The notes under the pieces were generated by a model, which saw only the letters and a program-made list of their open reading frames with translations, made no database searches and was not told where the DNA came from. 64,000 nt of DNA from Rhizobium mayense (GTDB lineage: Bacteria > Pseudomonadota > Alphaproteobacteria > Rhizobiales > Rhizobiaceae): NCBI RefSeq assembly GCF_030272705.1, contig NZ_JARFYM010000018.1, positions 62,001-126,000 on the forward strand. The letters run 5' to 3'. Made by a program: the position numbers and the translations under genes. Of the stretch, positions 55,935 through 64,000 are shown piece by piece (the first letter of the stretch is position 1; each line of letters opens with the position of its first letter).

Positions 55935-56984
55935 CTAAGAAGCGGCCCCCAGCCGTTTCACGTTGCCGATCAGGTCTTGCGCCAATCGCAGCGACGCAGC
56001 CGTCGCCATCACCATAGGCGGCAATAGCAGCCACTCGAGCGTCCAGGCGGCACCCGAGCGTTCCTGCTCGTGCACCAAGGATTGATGGATGCCGGAAAGC
56101 TGAACAGCATTGAAGCGGGCAAGCGACACCAGTGCCTCGGCAGCGACGGGGTTCTGCTTGTGCGGCATGGCTGAGGAGCCGCCACCCCCGGCGAGTTCGA
56201 TTTCCTCGCCGGCCTGCGCGAGAAGAGCTATATCCTGGCCGATCTTGCCCAGGCTGCCTGAAATCAGGGAGAACAGACCGGCCAAGTCGGCGATCTTGCC
56301 GCGTTGATTCTGCCATTGCGGCTCATCGGTGAGATCCAGCTCCTGTGCCAACGATGCGCGAACGGCCGCCGCTTTGGCCCCTAGTTTTTCCAATGTGCCG
56401 GCCGCGCCGCCGAACTGAACGGGAAAGGTCTCCTGCGTCAGCCGATCACGATATTTCTCCAGCGGATCGCGCCAGCTCCGCAGTCGGTCGGACACGGTGA
56501 CTGGAATGGCAGGCTGCATGCGGGTGTGGCCCATCAGGCGGTTTGCACCATATTGCTTGTCAAGTTTTCCAAGCGCCGCCGTTACGCCGAAAAGACGGCT
56601 GCCGATCAGGAAGGCGACCGCCTTGAGGCGAATCATCAAGCTAGTATCGATGACATCCTGGCTGGTGGCGCCGAAATGCACGTGATGTGCAGCCGCGCCG
56701 CCAACCGCTTTGCGCAATTGCTTCACGAGATCCGGGACCACGACGCCGTCCATCGCTGTTGCAGACTTCAGGCTGGCAATGTCGGGTTGGAAAACCGCAC
56801 AAACCTCAACAATTCGCTGCGCCGCCGCCTGGGGAATAAGGCTATGCCGCGCCTCGGCTTTCGCCAAGGCCGCCTCGAAAGCAAGCATGGCACGGATATC
56901 GGCATGCACCGAGAAATAAGTGGAAACCTCCTCGTCGCCGAGGAGGCCGGAGAGAAACGGATGATCGAAGGCGGAAATGCTCAT
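55935..56984 (-). CDS. pcaB: 3-carboxy-cis,cis-muconate cycloisomerase
   Basis: This 349-aa member of the fumarase/aspartase superfamily converts 3-carboxymuconate to 4-carboxymuconolactone, the step after ring cleavage. The superfamily signature GGGGSSAMPHKQNPV is near residue 255, and HVHFGATSQDVIDT is near residue 100. It is shorter than the roughly 450-aa gamma-proteobacterial PcaB and fits the rhizobial length of about 350. It is last in pcaDCHGB, 3 bases after pcaG. Confidence 0.95.
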   Translation of the reverse strand: MSISAFDHPFLSGLLGDEEVSTYFSVHADIRAMLAFEAALAKAEARHSLIPQAAAQRIVEVCAVFQPDIASLKSATAMDGVVVPDLVKQLRKAVGGAAAHHVHFGATSQDVIDTSLMIRLKAVAFLIGSRLFGVTAALGKLDKQYGANRLMGHTRMQPAIPVTVSDRLRSWRDPLEKYRDRLTQETFPVQFGGAAGTLEKLGAKAAAVRASLAQELDLTDEPQWQNQRGKIADLAGLFSLISGSLGKIGQDIALLAQAGEEIELAGGGGSSAMPHKQNPVAAEALVSLARFNAVQLSGIHQSLVHEQERSGAAWTLEWLLLPPMVMATAASLRLAQDLIGNVKRLGAAS

Positions 56985-56987
56985 GAC

Positions 56988-57602
56988 CTATATATCGAGA
57001 AAAACCGTTTCCTTGTCGCCCTGCAAATGCACGTCGAACGTATAGACCGAGCCTTCCTGGCTGGCGATCAGGGTGGCGACGCGGTCACGATGTTCGATGC
57101 GGGCGAGCAATGGGTCCTCCGCATTGGCCTCGGCCTCGTCCGGAAAATACATGCGCGTCTGCAGCCCGATATTGATGCCGCGGGCAACAATCCAGAGCGT
57201 GATATGCGGTGCCATCCAGCGCCCGTCCTTATAGGGGACGCGACCCGGCTTCACCGTCTCGAAGCGGAACACGCCGTCCTCGGCGCTGGTCGGGCATCGG
57301 CCCCAGCCGGTGAAGTTGGGATCGGCTGTTCCGCGCAGTTCCGAAGGGCTGTTGTAAAACCCAGCGCTGTCGGCCTGCCAGATCTCGACGACAGCATCCT
57401 TCACCAACGTATCGGCGCCGTCGAAAATCCGGCCCCGGACCGTGATGCGCTCACCGATCGTTTTGTCGTTGATCATGGATGTGCCGAGATCGGTGCTATA
57501 GACGCCGCCGATGCCACAAAAATTCGGCGTCAGACCGATATGAACGTAGGGACCGGCCGTTTGCGACGGCGTTTCCTTGAGGTAGCCGAGTTCCTGCACC
57601 AT
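56988..57602 (-). CDS. pcaG: protocatechuate 3,4-dioxygenase, alpha subunit
   Basis: This 204-aa alpha subunit of the intradiol dioxygenase resembles PcaH in fold (VRGRIFDGADTLVKDAVVEIWQADSAG) but lacks the full iron ligand set, as expected. It pairs with PcaH to cleave protocatechuate. The ATG at 57602 overlaps the pcaH stop (ATGA); the longer open frame upstream is pcaH territory in another frame. Confidence 0.95.
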   Translation of the reverse strand: MVQELGYLKETPSQTAGPYVHIGLTPNFCGIGGVYSTDLGTSMINDKTIGERITVRGRIFDGADTLVKDAVVEIWQADSAGFYNSPSELRGTADPNFTGWGRCPTSAEDGVFRFETVKPGRVPYKDGRWMAPHITLWIVARGINIGLQTRMYFPDEAEANAEDPLLARIEHRDRVATLIASQEGSVYTFDVHLQGDKETVFLDI

Positions 57603-58351
57603 CAGTTGCCCTCCAAACGGTTTTCGAACAATGTCGAGCGGCGGCCGCGCAGCACAATGTCGAATTTGTAAGCGCGCGCATCCATCGGGATGGTATTGCC
57701 CCAATCAAGTGGCGCGATGAGCTGTTCGATCGCGCTTTTGTCCGGGATCGTGCCGACGATCGGACATTTCCAGATCATCGGATCGCCCTCGAAATACATC
57801 TGCGTAATCAGTCGCTGCGCAAAACCATGACCGAAGACCGAGAAATGAATATGCGCCGGCCGCCAGTCGTTGACTCCGTTCGGCCAGGGATAGGCGCCCG
57901 GGCGGACGGTACGGAAAGCGTAGTGGCCGTCCTCGTCCGTGATGGCGCGGCCGCAACCGCCGAAATTCGGGTCGATGGCGGCGAGATAGGTTTCTTTCTT
58001 GTGACGATAGCGCCCGCCGGCATTGGCTTGCCAAAATTCAAGAAGTACACCGGGAACCGGCCGGCCCCGCTCATCGAGCACGCGGCCGTGCACGATAATG
58101 CGTTCGCCGATCGCGCTTTCTCCCGGCTTGGCGAAGTTATGGATCAGGTCGTTGTCCAGCTCGCCCAGGATCGAATGTCCGAACACCGGTCCGGTAATTT
58201 CGGAAATCGTTCCGTCGAGCGATAGAAGCGCCCGCTGCGGCGAACGCAACACCGAGGTCTTGTAACCGGGCGTGAAGGCCGGTGCGTGCCAGGCGCGATC
58301 GCGGGCGAAAAAGGCGCCGGTTTCCGGCCTGCTGTTGGTTTTGTCAGACAT
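57602..58351 (-). CDS. pcaH: protocatechuate 3,4-dioxygenase, beta subunit
   Basis: This 249-aa catalytic subunit binds the active-site Fe3+. Its ligands are Tyr115 (GRYRH), Tyr154 (GAYPW), His167 and His169 (PAHIHF). The 39-13-2 spacing is the same as in the Pseudomonas enzyme (Tyr408, Tyr447, His460, His462). It opens protocatechuate between the two hydroxylated carbons to 3-carboxy-cis,cis-muconate. It lies between pcaC and pcaG in the operon. Confidence 0.97.
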   Translation of the reverse strand: MSDKTNSRPETGAFFARDRAWHAPAFTPGYKTSVLRSPQRALLSLDGTISEITGPVFGHSILGELDNDLIHNFAKPGESAIGERIIVHGRVLDERGRPVPGVLLEFWQANAGGRYRHKKETYLAAIDPNFGGCGRAITDEDGHYAFRTVRPGAYPWPNGVNDWRPAHIHFSVFGHGFAQRLITQMYFEGDPMIWKCPIVGTIPDKSAIEQLIAPLDWGNTIPMDARAYKFDIVLRGRRSTLFENRLEGN

Positions 58352-58363
58352 GTGTGCCTCGCT

Positions 58364-58768
58364 TCAAGCCGTCTCTTCGGCGTCCATCTGTTCGAAAACC
58401 TGTTTGGCGATCTTGATCGCGTGATTGGCGGCTGGCACGCCGGCATAGATCGCCACATGCAACAGCGCGTCGCAGACATCCTCGCGGGTCGCGCCGGTAT
58501 TGCTGGTGGCGCGGACATGCATCGCCACCTCGTCATCCTGACCAAGCGCTGCCAGAAGCGCGATCGTCACGATCGAGCGCTCGCGCTTGCTGAGCGTCGG
58601 ACGCGACCAGACGTGACCCCAGGCCGCCTCGGTAATCAGTTCCTGGAACGGTCGGTCGAAATCCGTCAATCCCGACTGGGTGCGGTCGACATGACTGTCG
58701 CCGAGAACGGCGCGTCGCGTCGCCATGCCCTGAAGGTAGCGCTCGGACGGGGCGAGGGGATCATTCAT
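58364..58768 (-). CDS. pcaC: 4-carboxymuconolactone decarboxylase
   Basis: This 134-aa protein of the CMD family decarboxylates 4-carboxymuconolactone to beta-ketoadipate enol-lactone. The family core is visible (EAAWGHVWSRPTLSKRER, then DVCDALLHVAIYAGVPAANHA). The start overlaps the pcaD stop by four bases. In some bacteria PcaC and PcaD are fused (PcaL); here they are separate. Confidence 0.95.
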   Translation of the reverse strand: MNDPLAPSERYLQGMATRRAVLGDSHVDRTQSGLTDFDRPFQELITEAAWGHVWSRPTLSKRERSIVTIALLAALGQDDEVAMHVRATSNTGATREDVCDALLHVAIYAGVPAANHAIKIAKQVFEQMDAEETA

Positions 58769-59574
58769 GGGCCTTTTTCTCCATGCAAGGCGAAATCGAT
58801 GAAAGCGCGGATGACAGCCGTCAGTGCCTCGGGTTGCTCGACGCAGGGGATGTGCCCCGCGCCCTTAATGACTTCGTAACGCGCATTGGGAATGAGCTTC
58901 GCCATCGACAGCACCAGTTCCGGCGGCGTCGAGCCGTCGTGATCGCCGACGATGCAGATGGTCGGCACCGCAATCTTCTTTGCCGCCTCGGTGAAATCGG
59001 CATCACGAAGAGCGGCGCAAGTGGCGACGTAGCCTTCCACCGGCTGGCGGATCAGCATGTTGCGGTAGCCGCCAAAAGCAGTGTTCTCAGGACGGCGAAA
59101 AGCGGGCGTGAACCAAAGCTCGAGCACGCCGTCGGCAATTGCCTCGATGCCCACGGCTTCGACCTTGGCGATGCGGCTGTCCCAACTTGCCGCAGTACCG
59201 ATCTTATGGGCCGTATCGGAAAGGATCAGCGCCCGCACCAAATCCGGTCGCCGCTGATAGAGCGACTGCGCAATCAGACCACCGACCGAGAGGCCGCAGA
59301 TGACGGCATCTTTTACCGCTAGCAGATCGAGCAGCCCGGCAAGATCGGTGGCGTGATCCTCCATCGTATAGGGCATCTGACCGAGATCGGAGAGGCCGTG
59401 ACCACGCTTGTCATAGAGCACGATGGCAAAATCGCCCGCGAGCCGCACGATCACGTCACGCCAGATACGGAAATCGGTGCCGAGCGAATTGACAAAGACA
59501 AGCACCGGCTTGTCGCCGGTCGCACCGATGATCTGGTAGTGAATCGTGACGTCGTTGATACGGGCGAACTGCAT
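58765..59574 (-). CDS. pcaD: beta-ketoadipate enol-lactone hydrolase
   Basis: This 269-aa alpha/beta hydrolase is first in the operon and hydrolyses the enol-lactone to beta-ketoadipate. The nucleophile elbow is CGLSVGGLI, the acid lies in VGDHDGSTPP, and the His in GAGHIPCVEQP. GAGGAGA lies before the ATG at 59574. A much longer open frame reaches into pcaQ on the other strand and is not used. Confidence 0.95.
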   Translation of the reverse strand: MQFARINDVTIHYQIIGATGDKPVLVFVNSLGTDFRIWRDVIVRLAGDFAIVLYDKRGHGLSDLGQMPYTMEDHATDLAGLLDLLAVKDAVICGLSVGGLIAQSLYQRRPDLVRALILSDTAHKIGTAASWDSRIAKVEAVGIEAIADGVLELWFTPAFRRPENTAFGGYRNMLIRQPVEGYVATCAALRDADFTEAAKKIAVPTICIVGDHDGSTPPELVLSMAKLIPNARYEVIKGAGHIPCVEQPEALTAVIRAFIDFALHGEKGP

Positions 59575-59644
59575 CGGAAATCTCCTCGGTGATGAGATTG
59601 TAGGTTTAATCTGGTTAGGTAAAATGATATTTATTGGCCTTTCA

Positions 59645-59660
59645 ATAACCAATAAGTTAT
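59645..59660. promoter_or_regulatory. candidate PcaQ-binding site between pcaD and pcaQ
   Basis: ATAACC-AATA-AGTTAT is a 6-4-6 palindrome (ATAAC and GTTAT exact) that fits the reported PcaQ consensus ATAACC-N4-GGTTAA in its left half. It is 71 bases upstream of pcaD and abuts the pcaQ start, so it could serve both activation of pca and autocontrol of pcaQ. Confidence 0.6.
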
Positions 59661-59667
59661 GAAAACC

Positions 59668-60594
59668 ATGATCGACTCCCGCGTCAAATTCCGCCATCTC
59701 CAGACCTTTGTCGAGGTTGCCCGTCAGAAAAGCGTGATCAAGGCGGCCGAGCTCCTGCATGTCAGCCAACCCGCGGTGACCAAGACCATACGCGAACTGG
59801 AGGAGGCCCTGGGTGTCGATGTTTTCGAACGCGACGGGCGAGGCATCAAGATCACCCGCTATGGCGAAGTCTTCCTGCGCCATGCCGGAGCGGCGCTGAC
59901 AGCGCTCAGACATGGCTTCGATTCCGTTTCGCAGGAGCGTTCCGGCCAAGCGCCGCCGATTCGGATCGGCGCTTTGCCGACCGTCTCGACGCGGATCATG
60001 CCGCGGGCGATGGAGCTGTTCCTGAAGGAGGAGACCTGGAGCCGCATCAAGATCGTCACCGGTGAAAATGCGGTGTTGCTGGAGCAACTCCGTGTCGGCG
60101 ATCTTGATCTTGTCGTCGGCCGTCTGGCCGCTCCGGACAAGATGGCCGGCTTTTCCTTCGAGCATCTTTATTCGGAACAGGTGGTCTTCGTTGTGCGGGC
60201 AGGGCATCCGCTGCTTGCGGCGAAGCAATCGCTGTTTTCCAATCTCGGCAAATACACGGTCCTGATGCCGACGCGCGGCTCGATCATCCGGCCTTTCGTC
60301 GAGAGCTTCCTGATCGCCAACGGCGTCGCCAGCCTGCCGAACCAGATCGAGACCGTATCGGATTCCTTTGGTCGCGCCTTCGTGCGATCAAGCGATGCCA
60401 TCTGGATCATCTCGACCGGCGTCGTCGCCACTGACGTTGACGACGGCTTGCTCAGCCTGCTGCCGATCGACACCAGCGAGACCAGAGGCCCTGTGGGTCT
60501 CACCATGCGCACAGATGCCATTCCCACCATGCCGCTGTCGATCCTGATGCAGACGATTCGTGAGGCGGCGAATGAAGTGGCAAAAAAGAGCTAA
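59668..60594 (+). CDS. pcaQ: LysR-type activator of the pca operon
   Basis: This 308-aa LysR regulator has its helix-turn-helix at about residues 17-40 (VARQKSVIKAAELLHVSQPAVTKTIRELE). The effector domain begins IRIGALPTVSTRIMP. Divergent pcaQ/pcaDCHGB is the known rhizobial order, where PcaQ activates with beta-carboxymuconolactone-type intermediates. I prefer the ATG at 59668; one at 59659 is in frame but lies in the operator, and neither has a good ribosome site. It is convergent with pobA, 6 bases away. Confidence 0.93.
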   Translation: MIDSRVKFRHLQTFVEVARQKSVIKAAELLHVSQPAVTKTIRELEEALGVDVFERDGRGIKITRYGEVFLRHAGAALTALRHGFDSVSQERSGQAPPIRIGALPTVSTRIMPRAMELFLKEETWSRIKIVTGENAVLLEQLRVGDLDLVVGRLAAPDKMAGFSFEHLYSEQVVFVVRAGHPLLAAKQSLFSNLGKYTVLMPTRGSIIRPFVESFLIANGVASLPNQIETVSDSFGRAFVRSSDAIWIISTGVVATDVDDGLLSLLPIDTSETRGPVGLTMRTDAIPTMPLSILMQTIREAANEVAKKS

Positions 60595-60600
60595 GTCGCC

Positions 60601-61773
60601 TTAATAAGGCAGGCCGACGTAGTTCTCGGCCAGAGCCGTCGAGGCGGCGCGGGAATGGGTGAGATAATCCAGCTCCGCCTCCTGAATCTTCTGGTCGAAA
60701 TCGCTCGTGTCGGGGAAACGGTGCATCATCGTCGTCATCCACCAGGAAAAGCGCACGGCTTTCCAGACGCGGGCGAGCGCGTGGGTGGAATAGGCCTCAA
60801 GGCCGGCGTTGGACCGATCCTGGTAATGTTCGGCAAGACCGGAAAAGAGATAATGCACATCGCTTGCCGCAAGGTTCAGCCCCTTGGCCCCCGTCGGCGG
60901 AACGATATGCGCGGCGTCGCCGACCAGGAACAGACGGCCAAAACGCATGGGCTCAGCGACGAAGGAGCGCAGCGGCGCGATCGATTTTTCGAAGGAAGCG
61001 CCGGTGATCAAGGCTTCGGCATGATGCTCCGGCAGGCGGTGACGTAGTTCGTCCCAAAAGCGATCGTCGCTCCAATTCTCGATTTTCTCATCCAGCGGAC
61101 ATTGGATGTAATAGCGGCTGCGCGTCATCGACCGCATCGAACAGAGCGCAAAACCGCGTGGGTGGTTGGCGTAGACAAGTTCGTGATTGACCGGAGGAAC
61201 GTCGGCAAGCAACCCAAGCCAGCCGAACGGATAGATTTTCTCGAAGCTGCGGATCGATTTTTCCGGAACAGACTTGCGGCTTGCGCCATGAAAACCATCG
61301 CATCCAGCGATAAAATCGCAATCAACGCGGTGTGTTACACCATCTTTCTCATAAGTGACGTAAGGCGCGATTCCCTCGAAGTCATGGGGTTGTACATTGG
61401 CCGCATCGAAAATCGTTGTGGCGCTGCTCTGTTCCCGATACGCCATCAGATCGCGCGTAAGCTCCGTTTGGCCGTAGACCGTGACGCGCTTGCCGCCGGT
61501 GAGGCCATAGAGATCGATGCGATGATCGCGGCCGTCGAAGGCAAGTGAAAAGCCGTCATGCGGCAGACCCTCGGCATGCAGGCGTGCACCGGATTTCGCC
61601 TTTTCCATCAGCCCCACCGTGCCTTCTTCCAGAACGCCGGCACGGACGCGACCGAGGATATGGTCTTTGCCAACACGATCGAGAATGACGTTGTCGATGC
61701 CGGCTTCCGTCAGCAATTGTCCCAAGAGCAAGCCGGACGGACCTGAACCGATGATGGCGACCTGAGTGCGCAT
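60601..61773 (-). CDS. pobA: 4-hydroxybenzoate 3-monooxygenase
   Basis: This 390-aa FAD-dependent aromatic hydroxylase turns 4-hydroxybenzoate into protocatechuate with NAD(P)H and O2. The FAD motif GSGPSG is at 9-14, followed by GRVRAGVLEEGT. The late FAD motif is VGDAAHIVPPTGAKGLNLA. The length matches characterised PobA proteins. GGGAGGA precedes the ATG at 61773. It is divergent from the AraC-type regulator across 112 bases. Confidence 0.96.
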   Translation of the reverse strand: MRTQVAIIGSGPSGLLLGQLLTEAGIDNVILDRVGKDHILGRVRAGVLEEGTVGLMEKAKSGARLHAEGLPHDGFSLAFDGRDHRIDLYGLTGGKRVTVYGQTELTRDLMAYREQSSATTIFDAANVQPHDFEGIAPYVTYEKDGVTHRVDCDFIAGCDGFHGASRKSVPEKSIRSFEKIYPFGWLGLLADVPPVNHELVYANHPRGFALCSMRSMTRSRYYIQCPLDEKIENWSDDRFWDELRHRLPEHHAEALITGASFEKSIAPLRSFVAEPMRFGRLFLVGDAAHIVPPTGAKGLNLAASDVHYLFSGLAEHYQDRSNAGLEAYSTHALARVWKAVRFSWWMTTMMHRFPDTSDFDQKIQEAELDYLTHSRAASTALAENYVGLPY

Positions 61774-61885
61774 GATGTCCTCCCGCGCGTCACTTTTTCC
61801 CAATTCTGCGCGGCGGAGAGGGCGCCAACAATGGACATTTCGCCCAAGTAATTGCACAAATCGAACATGGCGGAGGGAGAGAGCC

Positions 61886-62773
61886 GTGTCGACATCGGTA
61901 CCCACCTACGAACTCTACGGGGAGAATACCGGTCGAAAACCGGATTTCTGGCTGCATTGCGAAACAATTCCGTCGCGCAGCAGCCTGCACCATTGGGAGA
62001 TCCGGCCACATCGCCATGAGAGCTTCTTTCAGATCCTGTACATAGATGCCGGCTCCGGCGATGCGGTGTTTGACGGCGAGAGCCACGCCATCATGCCTCC
62101 AGCGGTAATCACCATCCCGCCGCACTTTAATCACGGTTTCCGTTTTTCCAGGGACATCGACGGCTTTGTCATCACCGTATTGATCTCGCATCTCAAGGCA
62201 GCACCCGGCGACCGCAGCCGGCTCGGCGAGTGGCTGGCCGCGCCCCATCTGACGCGACTGGATATGAGCAACCAGGACGCAGCCTACGTTGCCGGAACCT
62301 TGAAGCGGCTCGGCGGCGAGTTCGGCAATCGCCAGAGCGGTCGCAACGATCTGCTCGAGGCCTACCTCACCTCGGCACTGCTGCTGACGGCTCGCCTCTC
62401 CCAACAGGGAGGCGAAGGGCAAGGTGTGTCCGATGAAAGCGAGCGGCGGATGGAGACACTGTACGGCCTCATCCATCGGCATTTGCGCTCGCACAAACCC
62501 GTCGCTTTTTATGCCGAAGCGCTCGGCGTCTCGCCAACACATTTGAACCGCGTCGTGCGCGACAAGATCGGCCATGGCGCGCATGAACTGATCGCCCGCA
62601 AGCTGGTCGATGAGGCCAAGCGCGAATTGGTTTTCACCTTTGGCAGCGTGCAGGAGATCAGCTTTCGCCTCGGCTTTACCGATCCTACCTATTTCTCCCG
62701 CTTCTTCCTGAAGCAAACGGGTGAAACGCCGCGTGCCTGGCGCATCGCCGAACGCGCGAAGCTTGGGATGTAA
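61886..62773 (+). CDS. pobR: AraC-type regulator of pobA
   Basis: This 295-aa regulator has an N-terminal cupin-like sensing part (LHHWEIRPHRHESFFQILYI). A C-terminal double helix-turn-helix ends SVQEISFRLGFTDPTYFSRF, followed by QTGETPRAWR, the AraC signature. The start is a GTG with GGAGGGA upstream; an earlier open frame runs into pobA's promoter and lacks a ribosome site. Its position divergent from pobA matches AraC-type PobR proteins. It is convergent with the next gene, 4 bases apart. Confidence 0.88.
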   Translation: MSTSVPTYELYGENTGRKPDFWLHCETIPSRSSLHHWEIRPHRHESFFQILYIDAGSGDAVFDGESHAIMPPAVITIPPHFNHGFRFSRDIDGFVITVLISHLKAAPGDRSRLGEWLAAPHLTRLDMSNQDAAYVAGTLKRLGGEFGNRQSGRNDLLEAYLTSALLLTARLSQQGGEGQGVSDESERRMETLYGLIHRHLRSHKPVAFYAEALGVSPTHLNRVVRDKIGHGAHELIARKLVDEAKRELVFTFGSVQEISFRLGFTDPTYFSRFFLKQTGETPRAWRIAERAKLGM

Positions 62774-62777
62774 AACT

Positions 62778-63533
62778 CTAACGCAGTAGCTGCCGCAACA
62801 TCGACTGCGTTTCGCGCAGCAGGGGCAGATAGCGCTCCGCCATGTCCGCTGCGGTAACATAGGCCGCCGGCGCGCCGATATTGATGGCCGCTACCGTCAG
62901 CCCGCGATCGTTGGTCACGGGCACGGCAATGGAGCAGAGGCCGATTTCCAGCTCCTGATCGATCACCGCATATCCCTGCGCCCGCACTCGGCGAAACTCG
63001 GCCATCAACTCTTCCCGATCCGTCTTGGTGTGCGGCGTATTGGCCTTGAGCTCTGTGCGGGCGAGCACCGCGCGCGCCTCGCTTTCCGGCAAGGCACTCA
63101 GCAGGACCCGCCCCATGGAGGCGCAATAAGCGGGCAGGCGGCTACCCGGAGTGAGATTGATCGACATCACCCGGCGTTGTGACGCACGGGCGATGTAAAC
63201 AACTTCGGTGTCGTCCAGCACCGAGGCCGAGGCGCTCTGGCCGGCGCGCTCAGAGAGCTGGTCGAGATAAGGCTGGATGATCGTCGGAAGCGCCGTTGCG
63301 GAAAGATAGGCATGGCCAAGCCGAAGGATTTTCGGTGTCAGCGTGAAGAACTTTCCGTCATAGTCCGCATAGCCAAGTTCAGCGAGTGTCAGCAGCGAGC
63401 GCCGAACCGTGGCGCGGTCGAGCCCCGTCAATTTGGAAGCCTCGGCGATTGACAGCTTTTGACGTGTTTCGCCGAAAGCTTCAATTGTTTTCAATCCTTT
63501 GGCAAAGCCGCTTACGAAATCGGTTTCACGCAT
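62778..63533 (-). CDS. pcaR: IclR-family regulator, PcaR/PcaU/PobR type
   Basis: This 251-aa IclR protein has an N-terminal winged helix (FAKGLKTIEAFGETRQKLSIAE, TGLDRATVRRSLLTL) and a C-terminal ligand domain (GSRLPAYCASMGRVLLSALPE). PcaR normally activates pcaIJF, the last steps to succinyl-CoA and acetyl-CoA. Those genes are not in this window and would have to lie elsewhere. AGGA precedes the ATG at 63533. The name rests on family resemblance and on the pca/pob context. Confidence 0.85.
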   Translation of the reverse strand: MRETDFVSGFAKGLKTIEAFGETRQKLSIAEASKLTGLDRATVRRSLLTLAELGYADYDGKFFTLTPKILRLGHAYLSATALPTIIQPYLDQLSERAGQSASASVLDDTEVVYIARASQRRVMSINLTPGSRLPAYCASMGRVLLSALPESEARAVLARTELKANTPHTKTDREELMAEFRRVRAQGYAVIDQELEIGLCSIAVPVTNDRGLTVAAINIGAPAAYVTAADMAERYLPLLRETQSMLRQLLR

Positions 63534-63890
63534 TTTGATCCTGCTCTTTTGTTATGTCTCTGAGAGCCCCTTTTTAGCCACTTTTTTACGTCTGGCGTTA
63601 AAAGGTTTGTCCGTCCTGTTCCAATTGATTTGTCAATGAATTTCTGCACAAAAAATTCGGCAATTCGGCGCCGGCACTCGCGATCGGCCCTGCCGCTCCA
63701 GTCGAGCGCCATCGTCCTCAAATCAGTGGCTAGTTTCTGGATCAGTTCCGATTGGCGACCGAAACAGACCGAGACGCCAATAAGCAATTTGCCCTCGCTT
63801 TTTCGCCAATAGAGCCGTCACCAGACGACTGCCCGTTGGCTCCTGCGGAGCGGCTTACTTTTTCAATCTTGACCAGGCTGCCGATAGTCG
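63534..63890. other. 357-bp gap upstream of the IclR regulator
   Basis: The stretch contains the promoter region of the IclR gene. TTGACA on the minus strand near 63633 could be its -35 box. A minus-strand frame of 91 aa (63512-63787) has some protein-like character (EFFVQKFIDKS) but overlaps the IclR start and has no clear ribosome site; it may be a remnant. No recognisable element otherwise. Confidence 0.4.
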
Positions 63891-64000
63891 ATGAACCACA
63901 AAATTTTCCCTGCGACCCCAGTGCCGGGCATCTACGATTACAACGAATATCCCGTCGTAGAGTGGAACCATGCCGATCGCGTGAAACCGAAATGCTTCCA
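63891..64000 (+). CDS. possible 5' end of an unknown gene cut by the window edge
   Basis: An ATG at 63891 opens a frame of at least 36 codons that runs off the window. The codons look like coding sequence (MNHKIFPATPVPGIYDYNEY). A TAG lies two codons upstream, so this would be near the true start, but no ribosome site is visible. I do not recognise the family, and it does not look like pcaI. Confidence 0.35.
   Translation, partial: MNHKIFPATPVPGIYDYNEYPVVEWNHADRVKPKCF

Overview
The window is 64 kb of GC-rich, gene-dense DNA that looks like an alphaproteobacterium of the Rhizobium/Sinorhizobium/Agrobacterium group. The clues are the pcaDCHGB operon with a divergent pcaQ, a CyaC-type redox adenylate cyclase, a rhizobial-type PHO box, and the number of ABC importers (six, one cut by the window edge). 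It holds no rRNA, tRNA, CRISPR array, insertion sequence or phage gene that I can see, and nothing housekeeping, so a megaplasmid or chromid is plausible (inference).

Layout. (1) 1-5103, + strand: the end of an oligopeptide/alpha-galactoside-type ABC importer (two permeases and a fused double ATPase), then a GH4 alpha-galactosidase. A fumarylacetoacetate-hydrolase-family enzyme follows (5284-6426). (2) 7090-29526: a large cluster rich in cyclic-nucleotide and glycan genes. On the minus strand it has a stand-alone cyclic-nucleotide-binding protein, an ABC exporter whose nucleotide-binding domain has lost its catalytic residues, three glycosyltransferases, a four-gene family-5 ABC importer, an atypical class III cyclase, a DUF3095 protein, an FkbM methyltransferase and a CyaC-like cyclase. 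On the plus strand it has a small methyltransferase, a GT4 glycosyltransferase and a polysaccharide deacetylase. A minus-strand metallo-beta-lactamase-fold hydrolase closes it. This is the most unusual part of the window. (3) 29797-33916, + strand: a periplasmic molybdenum hydroxylase of three subunits (triheme cytochrome c, 2Fe-2S, Moco). (4) 34032-37858, + strand: an Fe3+/aminoethylphosphonate-type ABC importer behind a good PHO box. (5) 47245-37874, minus strand: a MarR regulator, a peptide-type ABC importer, an M14 metallopeptidase-like protein, an aspartoacylase-like protein and a solute-binding-domain protein without a signal peptide, apparently one operon. (6) 51021-47395, minus strand: a fused HyuA-HyuB 5-oxoprolinase/hydantoinase. 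(7) 51176-63533: aromatic acid catabolism. It has a branched-chain-type ABC importer, pcaDCHGB, pcaQ, pobA, an AraC-type pobR and an IclR-type regulator.

How the genes work together. In the aromatic block PobA makes protocatechuate from 4-hydroxybenzoate. PcaHG, PcaB, PcaC and PcaD take it to beta-ketoadipate. The importer next door probably brings protocatechuate in: a 6-4-6 palindrome upstream of its binding protein resembles the one between pcaD and pcaQ. In the 7-29 kb block, cyclases (write), a cyclic-nucleotide-binding protein (read) and possibly the MBL hydrolase (erase) lie among glycosyltransferases and an exporter-like membrane protein. This suggests a second-messenger-controlled surface-glycan system, which is inference from gene content and neighbourhood.
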